This document shows positions 1 through 5,682 of a stretch of 5,682 nucleotides of DNA, piece after piece. Under the pieces are notes generated by a model that was not told the DNA's origin, made no database searches, and saw only the letters and a program-made list of their open reading frames with translations. Source of the DNA: an uncultured Collinsella sp. (GTDB taxonomy: Bacteria; Actinomycetota; Coriobacteriia; Coriobacteriales; Coriobacteriaceae). The stretch covers positions 1 through 5,682 of the forward strand of contig CAADVJ010000217.1 in assembly GCA_900752475.1 (NCBI GenBank). Reading direction: 5' to 3'. The number at the start of each line of letters is the position of its first letter. Position 1 is the stretch's first letter. A program made the translations under genes and the position numbers.

Positions 1-1
1 C

Positions 2-2311
2 CGCCAGCGCCGTGAGATCGAGGCGGAGCTCGCGCGCGATGCCATGGCAAAGGTCGAGGAGACCTATGACGGCGGACGCGCGATCGTCGTGGGCGGCGAA
101 GGCTGGCACGAGGGCGTCAAGGGCATCGTGGCAAGCCGTCTGACCAACCGCTACCACGTGCCGGCGCTGCTGTTCTCGATCGAGGATGGTATCGCGCGCG
201 GCTCTGGCCGCTCGGTGGGCAAAGTTAACCTGTTTGACGCCATCGAGCGCTGTTCCGACCTGATGATTCGTCGCGGCGGACATGCCGGTGCGGTGGGTGT
301 GACTATCGAGGCATCCAAGCTCGACGAGTTCCGCCGTCGCCTTTCCGCCGTGTTGTCCGAGCTTCCCGCCGAGGACTTTGAGGACACCGACGAGGTTGCC
401 GCCACGGTCGACCTTTCCGAATTGAACATCGAGACCATCGAGCAGATTTCCCGCCTTGAGCCGTTTGGCCAGGGTAATAAGGTGCCGCTGCTGGCTGCCG
501 AGGGCGTGACGATGTGTGATCGCGCCGTGGTGGGTAAGACCGGCGAGCACATGCGCTTTGTGGCGACCGATGGCGCCGCGAGTGTGCCGGCCATTATGTT
601 CCGCGTGCCGCAAATCGATAAGCTCATCAACTGCGATAGCGCTGTCGACTTGGTGTTCGAGGCCGTTGCCGAGCATTGGCAGGGTCGTGTGAAGCCCAAG
701 CTCATGGTCAAGGATGTTCTGGTCCGCGATACCACGCTGCCCAGCGTCGACGATCCGGCATGCGAGCTTCGTCGTGGCGTGCAGCCGGCGGATTCCGGCC
801 TGCGCTTGGAGTCGCGCAAGCGCGAGACGCTCGCCCAGCTTTCCTATACCGAGCTCACGCGCTCGCTTATCCATAGCTTTATCGGATCGAACCAGCCGCA
901 CCGCGCGCAGGTTGAGGCGCTCGACGCCTTGGCCGATCACCAGAGTGTCTTGGCGGTTATGGGAACGGGCCGCGGCAAGTCGCTCATCTTCCATGTGCAT
1001 GCCGCGCGTGAGGCGGTGCTTCGCGGACGTGCGAGCATCTTTGTCTATCCGCTGCGTGCGCTTGTTGCCGACCAGGCCTATCACCTCTCGTCGACGATGG
1101 CATCGCTTGGCATTGGCGTTGGCGTGCTTACCGGCGAGACCGTGGAGGCCGCGCGCGATGACGTGTTCGCCGCCCTAGCTTCGGGCCGCACCGGTATCGT
1201 GCTCACGACGCCCGAGTTCCTATCTATCCACCGTGACCGCTTCGCGCGTTCGGGCCGCATCGGCTTTGTCGTTATCGATGAGGCGCATCATGCCGGTCTT
1301 GCCAAGGGCGGCGACCGCAGCGCCTATCTCGACATGCCCGATATCCTCAATGCCCTGGGCGACCCGGTCGTTATGGCTGCGACGGCCACCGCGACGGCTC
1401 CGGTCGTGGCCGAGCTTGCCCGCATGCTGCCGATCACTCGCACGGTGGTCGACGAGACGGTGCGCGAGAACCTGCAGCTCGAGGACGACCGTGATCTTGC
1501 AAGTCGCGAGAACCGTTTGGTGTCGATTGTGGCGACGGGGGAAAAGACCGTCATCTACGTCAATTCGCGCGACCAGTCCGTGGCGCTCGCCAAGACGTTG
1601 CGCAAGCGTGTGCCCGATTGCGCAACCCATATCGCGTTCTATAACGCGGGGCTTGCGCGTTCCGATCGCCGTCGCGTGGAGGAAGCATTCCGAGACGGCA
1701 GCCTCAGCTGCATCGTCTCGACATCTGCCTTTGGCGAGGGCGTCAACCTGCCCGATATCCGCCATGTCGTGCTCTATCACATGCCGTTTGGCGGCATTGA
1801 GTTTAACCAGATGAGCGGCCGCGCCGGTCGCGATGGCCAGCCCGCCGTGATCCATCTGCTCTATTCGTCGCGCGACGCCCGCATTAACGAGCGCCTGCTC
1901 GACTGCTACGCACCCGAGCGCGACGAGCTCGTCACACTCTATCGCGCGCTGCAGACCATGTGGCGCTCCAACCGCGGCAAGACCGGGGATGATTCATTCT
2001 ACGCAAGCGATATCGACATCGCGCAGATGTGCCTTGCAATTGACGCGCGCACGCCGGTCGACGAGCGCTCGGTGGAAAGCGGCCTAGGAATCTTCGAAGA
2101 GCTTGGTTTCTGTCGCGTTTCGGGGTTTGACGACACCCGTCGCATCGCGATGGCCGAAAACCCCGGCCGCGTGCAATTGAGCAGGTCAATTCGCTATTTG
2201 GAGGGCTTGCGCTCGCGCATGGAGTTCTCGGCTTTCCGGAGTTGGGCGCTCGATTCGTGCGCTTCTGATATGCTAGCCAAAGTTAACCGCCCGATCGTAC
2301 CGCGGGCCTAG
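2..2311 (+). CDS. recJ: RecJ ssDNA 5'-3' exonuclease (C-terminal part) fused to a RecQ-like helicase; 5' partial
   Basis: The frame is open from base 2, and the residues before the ATG at 44 still read as RecJ, so the real start and the catalytic DHH domain lie off the left edge. Numbering from the ATG at 44: the DHHA1 domain has WHEGVKGIVASR (21-32) and the GGHAGAVG motif (78-85). The RecJ OB domain has LEPFGQGN (138-145) and ends near 230. A linker follows, then an SF2 helicase: PHRAQ (285-289), Walker A GTGRGKS (307-313), DEAH box (412-415), TATAT (447-451), motif V AFGEGVNLPD (562-571) and motif VI QMSGRAGRDG (589-598). Motifs V and VI resemble RecQ. Residues 650-700 may form a winged helix; I see no RecQ-type four-cysteine zinc cluster. 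No stop separates the halves. RecJ degrades 5'-ended ssDNA in recombination and fork repair. RecQ-type helicases unwind 3'-5' and expose such strands, so the fusion could couple the two steps (inference). Confidence 0.93.
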   Translation, partial: RQRREIEAELARDAMAKVEETYDGGRAIVVGGEGWHEGVKGIVASRLTNRYHVPALLFSIEDGIARGSGRSVGKVNLFDAIERCSDLMIRRGGHAGAVGVTIEASKLDEFRRRLSAVLSELPAEDFEDTDEVAATVDLSELNIETIEQISRLEPFGQGNKVPLLAAEGVTMCDRAVVGKTGEHMRFVATDGAASVPAIMFRVPQIDKLINCDSAVDLVFEAVAEHWQGRVKPKLMVKDVLVRDTTLPSVDDPACELRRGVQPADSGLRLESRKRETLAQLSYTELTRSLIHSFIGSNQPHRAQVEALDALADHQSVLAVMGTGRGKSLIFHVHAAREAVLRGRASIFVYPLRALVADQAYHLSSTMASLGIGVGVLTGETVEAARDDVFAALASGRTGIVLTTPEFLSIHRDRFARSGRIGFVVIDEAHHAGLAKGGDRSAYLDMPDILNALGDPVVMAATATATAPVVAELARMLPITRTVVDETVRENLQLEDDRDLASRENRLVSIVATGEKTVIYVNSRDQSVALAKTLRKRVPDCATHIAFYNAGLARSDRRRVEEAFRDGSLSCIVSTSAFGEGVNLPDIRHVVLYHMPFGGIEFNQMSGRAGRDGQPAVIHLLYSSRDARINERLLDCYAPERDELVTLYRALQTMWRSNRGKTGDDSFYASDIDIAQMCLAIDARTPVDERSVESGLGIFEELGFCRVSGFDDTRRIAMAENPGRVQLSRSIRYLEGLRSRMEFSAFRSWALDSCASDMLAKVNRPIVPRA
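2266..2274 (+). promoter_or_regulatory. Possible extended -10 promoter element for rel inside the end of recJ
   Basis: TGATATGCT has the extended -10 form (TG, one base, then TATGCT with four of six consensus matches). It lies about 50 nt before the rel start, in an otherwise GC-rich coding region. The nearest -35-like hexamer, TTGGGC at 2242-2247, is 21 nt upstream, which is too far, so only the extended -10 supports it. It could give rel a private promoter in addition to read-through from recJ. It may equally be chance within codons for Asp-Met-Leu. Confidence 0.22.
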
Positions 2312-2320
2312 GGGAAGGGG
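2311..2320 (+). promoter_or_regulatory. Ribosome binding site of rel
   Basis: The purine run GGGGAAGGGG begins on the last base of the recJ stop codon. It ends 6 nt before the ATG at 2327, a normal Shine-Dalgarno distance. This supports that ATG over the out-of-frame ATG at 2331 and the in-frame Met 19. The close join to recJ suggests one transcript. Confidence 0.6.
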
Positions 2321-2326
2321 ACCTCG

Positions 2327-4687
2327 ATGGATGCCGCAGCCCGTACCGCCCATGATTCCACCCTCCAGCCGTTTTCGGAGATGGAGCACTATAAGCATGC
2401 CGATGAGCTGCCGCCCGAGATTATGGCGGACAGCTACGACAAGCTGGAGCGTCTGTGCCTCAAATATATGAATGAGGACGACTTTTCTAAGGTTGAGCAG
2501 GCCTACTGCTTTGCTGCCGAGAAGCATTGCAACCAAAAGCGGCGCTCGGGTGAGATGTACATCAACCATCCCGTCGAGGTGGCCATCATTCTGGCCGATC
2601 TCAAGATGGACTGTGACGTGGTGTGCGCCGCGCTGCTGCACGATACCGTCGAGGATACCGAGACTTCGCTTGCCGATGTTTCCGGCCTGTTTGGCGATAC
2701 GGTGGCCGAGCTCGTCGATGGCGTGACCAAGCTCACCAACATCGAAGTCGACAGCATGGACGAGAAACAGGCCCTCACGCTGCGCAAGATGTTCCTCGCC
2801 ATGTCCAAGGACATCCGCGTCATCATCGTTAAGCTTGCCGACCGTCTGCACAACATGCGCACCCTTGCAGCCCTGCGTGAGGACCGTCGCCTGTTTAAGG
2901 CTCGCGAGACCATGGACGTGTATGCGCCTCTGGCCGACCGTCTGGGCATGAGCTCCATTAAATGGGAGCTCGAGGACCTGTCCTTCTTCTACCTTGAGCC
3001 CGACGCCTACCAGCGCATCGCACGCATGGTGGCTGAGTCGCGCGAGGTTCGCGAGCGCTATCTGGCCGAGACCATCAAGACGCTCACCGACGAGCTCAAC
3101 CGCATTGGCCTGGAGGGCTTCCAGATCAACGGCCGCTCCAAGCACTATTGGTCCATCTACCAAAAGATGAAGCGCAAGGGCAAGGAGTTCTCCGAGATCT
3201 ACGATTTGGTGGCGCTGCGCGTTATTACCCATTCGGTGCGCGATTGCTACTCCACGCTCGGCGCAGTGCATACGCTTTGGCACCCCATGCCCGGTCGCTT
3301 TAAAGACTATATCGCCATGCCCAAGGTCAATAACTACCAGTCGCTCCATACGACGGTTATCGGCCCCACGGCCCGCCCGCTCGAGATTCAGATTCGAACC
3401 TATGAGATGCATGAGCAGGCCGAGTACGGCATTGCCGCCCACTGGCTATATAAGAAGTCGGGCGGATCGTCTGCTTCCAAGACCAATGACGCTCAACGTT
3501 TGGACGACCAGATCAACTGGCTCAAGCATTCGCTCGATTGGGCGGCTTCCGACGAGATCACCGATGCCAAGGAATACCTGCACTCGCTGAAGGTCGATCT
3601 GTTCGATCAGGAGATCTTCGTCTTTACGCCCAAGGGCGAGGTCATGGCGCTTCGTGCCGGCTCTACACCGCTCGACTTTGCCTATGCCGTTCACACCGAG
3701 GTGGGAAACCATTGCGTCGGCGCCAAAATCAACGGTGCGGTGGCTCCGCTCACGCACGAGATCAAGACGGGCGACCGCGTTGAAATCCTGACCAACAAGA
3801 GTTCCAAGCCGTCGCGTGATTGGCTCAAGATCGTTAAGACGCCTTCGGCCAAGTCAAAGATCCGCCGCTATTTTGCCGCTGCGACCAAGGACGACGACGC
3901 TGCTGCTGGTCGCGATATGCTGGCCAAGGACCTGCGTAAGCGTGGCTATGGCATTTCTACGCCGCGTTCGACGCGTGCACTCAACGCCGTGGCGGAGCAG
4001 TTTAACTTCAAGCAGCTCGAGGACCTGTTTGCCGCCGTCGGCGCCGGCAAGGTTGCCCCGCGCGCTGTGGGCAATAAGGTCGAGCAAATCTTGGACCCCA
4101 AGCCCGAGGAACAGCTCACCAAGGCCGAGGCTATCGCCGAGGTCGTGAAGCAGCCCGCTCGCGGCTCCAACCGCAAGCCGCAAAAGCGCGGCAAGAGCGC
4201 CAGTAACGGCATTATCGTCAAGGGCGAGAGCAACAGCGGCCTGCTGGTCCGTCTGGCTCATTGCTGCAACCCCGTGACGGGCGACGACATCGTCGGCTTC
4301 ATCACGCGCGGTCGTGGCGTTTCGGTGCATCGCGCCAACTGCCCTAACGTCAAGGGTCTTATGGAACATCCCGAGCGCATGATCGATGTGGAGTGGGACG
4401 GCGCTGCCGACACCCTCTTCCAGGTCGAGATCGTGGTCGAGTGCCTGGACCGCATGGGTCTGCTCAAGGACGTCACCATTGCCATTGGCGATGCGGGCGG
4501 CAATATCCTTTCTGCCGCCACGTCGACCAACCGCGAGGGTATTGCGACCTTGCGCTTTATGGTCGAAATTTCGGATGCGAGCGGCCTGGATCCGCTGCTG
4601 GCTTCCATCAGCAGTGTCGATTCGGTCTACGACGCTCGCCGTCTTATGCCCGGCGAGGGCGGAGCGCAACTCAAGCGCCGTGTGTAG
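2327..4687 (+). CDS. relA: Bifunctional (p)ppGpp synthetase/hydrolase, RelA/SpoT family (Rel)
   Basis: This 786-residue cytosolic protein makes (p)ppGpp from ATP and GDP/GTP, and degrades it, in the stringent response. The N-terminal HD hydrolase keeps its metal ligands: H81 (INHPVEVA), H105-D106 and E109-D110 (LLHDTVEDT), and D172 (KLADRLHNMRTL). Their spacing matches characterised Rel enzymes. The synthetase domain has SIYQKM (276-281), D293 in IYDLVALRV, Y337 in NNYQSLHTTV and E353 in LEIQIRT, so both activities look intact. A TGS domain (about 428-488, FVFTPKGEVM), a helical region, a basic linker (about 609-628), a Cys-rich zinc/RIS domain (C646, C647, H668, C672) and an ACT domain (about 697-775) follow; these normally sense stalled ribosomes. 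Length is slightly above the usual 730-780 because of a non-conserved N-terminal extension of about 25-30 residues. It follows recJ by 15 nt and is probably co-transcribed. Intact HD residues argue against a RelA-type synthetase-only enzyme. Confidence 0.97.
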   Translation: MDAAARTAHDSTLQPFSEMEHYKHADELPPEIMADSYDKLERLCLKYMNEDDFSKVEQAYCFAAEKHCNQKRRSGEMYINHPVEVAIILADLKMDCDVVCAALLHDTVEDTETSLADVSGLFGDTVAELVDGVTKLTNIEVDSMDEKQALTLRKMFLAMSKDIRVIIVKLADRLHNMRTLAALREDRRLFKARETMDVYAPLADRLGMSSIKWELEDLSFFYLEPDAYQRIARMVAESREVRERYLAETIKTLTDELNRIGLEGFQINGRSKHYWSIYQKMKRKGKEFSEIYDLVALRVITHSVRDCYSTLGAVHTLWHPMPGRFKDYIAMPKVNNYQSLHTTVIGPTARPLEIQIRTYEMHEQAEYGIAAHWLYKKSGGSSASKTNDAQRLDDQINWLKHSLDWAASDEITDAKEYLHSLKVDLFDQEIFVFTPKGEVMALRAGSTPLDFAYAVHTEVGNHCVGAKINGAVAPLTHEIKTGDRVEILTNKSSKPSRDWLKIVKTPSAKSKIRRYFAAATKDDDAAAGRDMLAKDLRKRGYGISTPRSTRALNAVAEQFNFKQLEDLFAAVGAGKVAPRAVGNKVEQILDPKPEEQLTKAEAIAEVVKQPARGSNRKPQKRGKSASNGIIVKGESNSGLLVRLAHCCNPVTGDDIVGFITRGRGVSVHRANCPNVKGLMEHPERMIDVEWDGAADTLFQVEIVVECLDRMGLLKDVTIAIGDAGGNILSAATSTNREGIATLRFMVEISDASGLDPLLASISSVDSVYDARRLMPGEGGAQLKRRV

Positions 4688-4722
4688 GTGCGAGAGCCTC
4701 TCAGCATCATAGATATTGGTTA

Positions 4723-4758
4723 CGTTCGAGGCATCGTTTGGTGCCTCGAGCGTATTTT
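4723..4758 (+). terminator. Terminator-like hairpin after rel, directly before the MBL ribosome binding site
   Basis: CGTTCGAGGCA (4723-4733) pairs with TGCCTCGAGCG (4742-4752) over 11 positions, with one G-U pair. Two further pairs can close the loop down to GTTT (4736-4739). The short T-rich run TATTTT (4753-4758) follows at once, as in a Rho-independent terminator. The T run is brief and interrupted by an A, so termination may be partial. The hairpin ends only 2 nt before the AAGGAGG of the next gene, so it could act as an attenuator or processing site as well as ending the recJ-rel transcript. Confidence 0.65.
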
Positions 4759-4760
4759 AG

Positions 4761-4767
4761 AAGGAGG
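4761..4767 (+). promoter_or_regulatory. Ribosome binding site that sets the MBL hydrolase start
   Basis: AAGGAGG is a perfect Shine-Dalgarno core. It is only 2 nt from the ATG at 4770 but 8 nt from the in-frame ATG at 4776, and 17 nt from the ATG at 4785. The 8-nt spacing is the efficient one, so 4776 is the preferred start. Confidence 0.75.
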
Positions 4768-4775
4768 GTATGCGC

Positions 4776-5459
4776 ATGGACGATATGACTTTGGACCTGA
4801 CACCCCGAGGCACGGCTTCGATTGAGGCGCTCGTCAACGGCCCGATTCAGACCAACAGCTACGCCGTGATTTCGAATGACGAGTGCTTAATCGTCGATCC
4901 GGCGTGGGAGGGCGAGCGTCTTGTGGAGCATATCCGCACCGCGCATCCCGAGGTGCGTGTACTCGGCTCTGTCTGCACGCACGGTCATGCCGACCATGTT
5001 GGCGGGGTTGCCGGGGTTCGGGCTGTCGTTGGCGACGGCGCACTATATGAGTTGTGCGCTAAGGATGTGACGGTACCTCGCGCAAATATCGAGGAGCAGC
5101 GCGCCATGTGGGGTATCGAGACGCCCGATCCGGGTGAGCCGACGCGTTTGCTTGCCGAGGGCGATACAATCGAGGTGGGCGACGTCTGCCTGCAGGTGAT
5201 CGAGACGCCGGGGCATACGCCGGGCGGCATCGTCTTGTTCGCCGCGACCGAGCAGGGGAACATCGCCTTTGTGGGCGACACTCTTTTCCCGGGCAGCCAC
5301 GGTCGTACCGATCTTTCCGGCGGTGACGAGGCGGCGATTATGCGCTCGCTCTCCAAACTTGCCAAGATGCTTCCGCCCGATACCGTTTGCTTGACGGGCC
5401 ATGGCGATTCGACCACGATGGCACGCGAACTTATGCAGAACCCGTTTATGCAGATGTAG
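4776..5459 (+). CDS. MBL-fold metallohydrolase, glyoxalase II-like
   Basis: The protein has 227 residues from the start chosen by its ribosome binding site; the ATG at 4770 would add two. It has a single metallo-beta-lactamase fold. The metal-binding set is complete: THGHADH (68-74, ligands H69, H71, D73, H74), H147 in TPGHTPGG, D168 in VGDTLFPGSHGRTD, and H209 in LTGHGDST. The NSYAV and IVDPAW strands near the N terminus are typical of this family. No signal peptide or membrane segment is visible, so it should be cytosolic. Members hydrolyse thioesters such as S-lactoylglutathione or related small substrates. The C-terminal substrate-binding domain of classical glyoxalase II is absent, as in YcbL-type proteins, so the substrate cannot be named. 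It lies 88 nt after rel, behind a terminator-like hairpin. Relatives often neighbour rel in Gram-positive genomes, but a functional tie is unproven. Confidence 0.9.
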   Translation: MDDMTLDLTPRGTASIEALVNGPIQTNSYAVISNDECLIVDPAWEGERLVEHIRTAHPEVRVLGSVCTHGHADHVGGVAGVRAVVGDGALYELCAKDVTVPRANIEEQRAMWGIETPDPGEPTRLLAEGDTIEVGDVCLQVIETPGHTPGGIVLFAATEQGNIAFVGDTLFPGSHGRTDLSGGDEAAIMRSLSKLAKMLPPDTVCLTGHGDSTTMARELMQNPFMQM

Positions 5460-5475
5460 GCTCGAAGCCGTCTTT

Positions 5476-5529
5476 CGAACCACGAAGACCGCTCAATCGT
5501 CAAGCTATTTTCGAGCCTTCGTGAGTTCG
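5476..5529. repeat. Imperfect inverted repeat between the MBL gene and the IS end
   Basis: CGAACCACGAAG (5476-5487) pairs with CTTCGTGAGTTCG (5517-5529) over 12 base pairs, with a single unpaired A at 5524. The spacer is 29 nt. The right arm seems to belong to the insertion sequence end, the left arm to the flank. A second, shorter pair, GCTCGAA (5460-5466) with TTCGAGC (5510-5516), lies just outside and between these arms. The long loop and lack of a following T run make it a weak terminator candidate; it may instead be a remnant of another IS end. Confidence 0.5.
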
Positions 5530-5682
5530 TGTGGGTAGTCCCTACGCCTCGCGCCCCGGCAGGGCCGGCTTCAGGTCCGAGCACCTGAGCATCACGAGGG
5601 CGATCAGTTTGTCGTTGTTGCGAAAGCCGTAGCCCTGCCTGATGGCCACCTTGATCTTGTTGTTCACCGCCTCGACCCTCGC
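5515..5682 (-). mobile_element. Right-hand end of an ISL3-family insertion sequence (truncated by window edge)
   Basis: The transposase tail at 5542-5682 shows that an IS enters the window from the right. The element must end between the transposase stop and the MBL gene. I place the tip near 5515, at GCCTTCGTGAGTTCGTG, because ISL3 elements carry terminal inverted repeats of about 15-39 bp and this stretch looks like such an end. The exact boundary, the partner repeat and any 8-bp target duplication cannot be seen, since the other end is outside the window. Confidence 0.6.
5542..5682 (-). CDS. ISL3-family transposase, C-terminal 46 residues (partial)
   Basis: Read on the minus strand from the right edge, the frame gives 46 codons and a TAG stop at 5542-5544. 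The segment VEAVNNKIKVAIRQGYGFRN, followed by LIALVMLRCSDLKPALPGR, is the characteristic end of ISL3-type DDE transposases (compare the family pattern E-x-x-NNKIK-x-x-x-R-x-x-YG-[FY]-RN). The glutamate in VEAVNNKIK is probably the last acidic residue of the DDE triad. The N-terminal zinc finger, helix-turn-helix and the two aspartates lie beyond the window. Three of its five arginine codons are AGG, which is rare in the three genes to its left (they use CGC/CGT almost throughout), in keeping with a mobile origin. It converges on the MBL gene. Whether the element is intact cannot be judged. Confidence 0.85.
   Translation of the reverse strand, partial: ARVEAVNNKIKVAIRQGYGFRNNDKLIALVMLRCSDLKPALPGREA

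Noticed and set aside
44..46. ATG at 44 as the true start of the first gene
   Set aside because: The 14 codons before it are open and read as the RecJ segment preceding the DHHA1 domain. Starting here would leave RecJ without its catalytic DHH domain.
1220..1855. A 211-codon open frame on the minus strand opposite the helicase domain
   Set aside because: The plus strand here encodes all core helicase motifs. The antisense translation has no family features.
220..2288. An 11-bp direct repeat, CAAAGTTAACC, near 220-230 and near 2278-2288
   Set aside because: Both copies lie in coding sequence and encode Lys-Val-Asn in the same frame. With only two copies, far apart and without flanking similarity, chance is the simplest account.
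2289..2307. Short inverted repeat GCCCG/CGGGC at the end of recJ as a terminator
   Set aside because: The stem is only 5 bp with a 9-nt loop and no T run. It is immediately followed by the rel ribosome binding site, so read-through is more likely.
2273..3442. A 389-codon open frame on the minus strand opposite rel, and a 271-codon one at 3854-4669
   Set aside because: Both lie wholly opposite a well-conserved Rel coding sequence (except the first few bases). Long antisense frames are expected in GC-rich DNA, and their translations show no recognisable family motif.
4985..5584. A minus-strand frame that starts in the IS and runs into the MBL gene
   Set aside because: It is in a different frame from the transposase tail, crosses the probable IS boundary, and overlaps the conserved MBL coding sequence.

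Overview
The window looks like a chromosomal housekeeping segment of a high-GC Gram-positive gut-type bacterium, most likely a member of the Coriobacteriia (Collinsella/Olsenella-like). This rests on the GC-rich third codon positions, the recJ - rel - metallo-hydrolase order, the RecJ-helicase fusion, and the tail of an ISL3-type transposase. The taxonomic call is inference from recognised protein character; no search was run.

Layout: three genes on the + strand, then one mobile-element end on the - strand. (1) Positions 2-2311: the C-terminal part of RecJ, cut by the left window edge. It continues in the same uninterrupted frame into a complete RecQ-like superfamily 2 helicase. (2) Positions 2327-4687: a full-length RelA/SpoT-family Rel protein. 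It starts 15 nt after the recJ stop behind a purine-rich ribosome binding site, so the two are probably co-transcribed. Both its (p)ppGpp hydrolase and synthetase motifs are intact. (3) An 82-nt gap holding a strong hairpin followed by a short T run, which abuts the ribosome binding site of the next gene. (4) Positions 4776-5459: a glyoxalase II-like metallo-beta-lactamase-fold hydrolase with all metal ligands. (5) Positions 5460 to about 5514: a short spacer with inverted repeats. (6) Positions 5542-5682 on the - strand: the last 46 codons of an ISL3-family transposase, running off the right edge. Its codon use differs from the three resident genes.

The resident genes link DNA repair (RecJ plus helicase) with the stringent response (Rel) and a small metallohydrolase of unknown substrate. 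A recJ/rel neighbourhood is common in Gram-positive bacteria, where it usually continues toward dtd/MBL and hisS-aspS. The insertion sequence sits tail-to-tail with the MBL gene and may separate it from such downstream neighbours.

I see no CRISPR array, RNA gene, prophage or defence cassette. The most distinctive items are the RecJ-helicase fusion, the terminator-like hairpin immediately in front of the MBL ribosome binding site, and the inverted copy of an IS-end-like sequence beside the IS. I do not see strong evidence of a wholly undescribed system.
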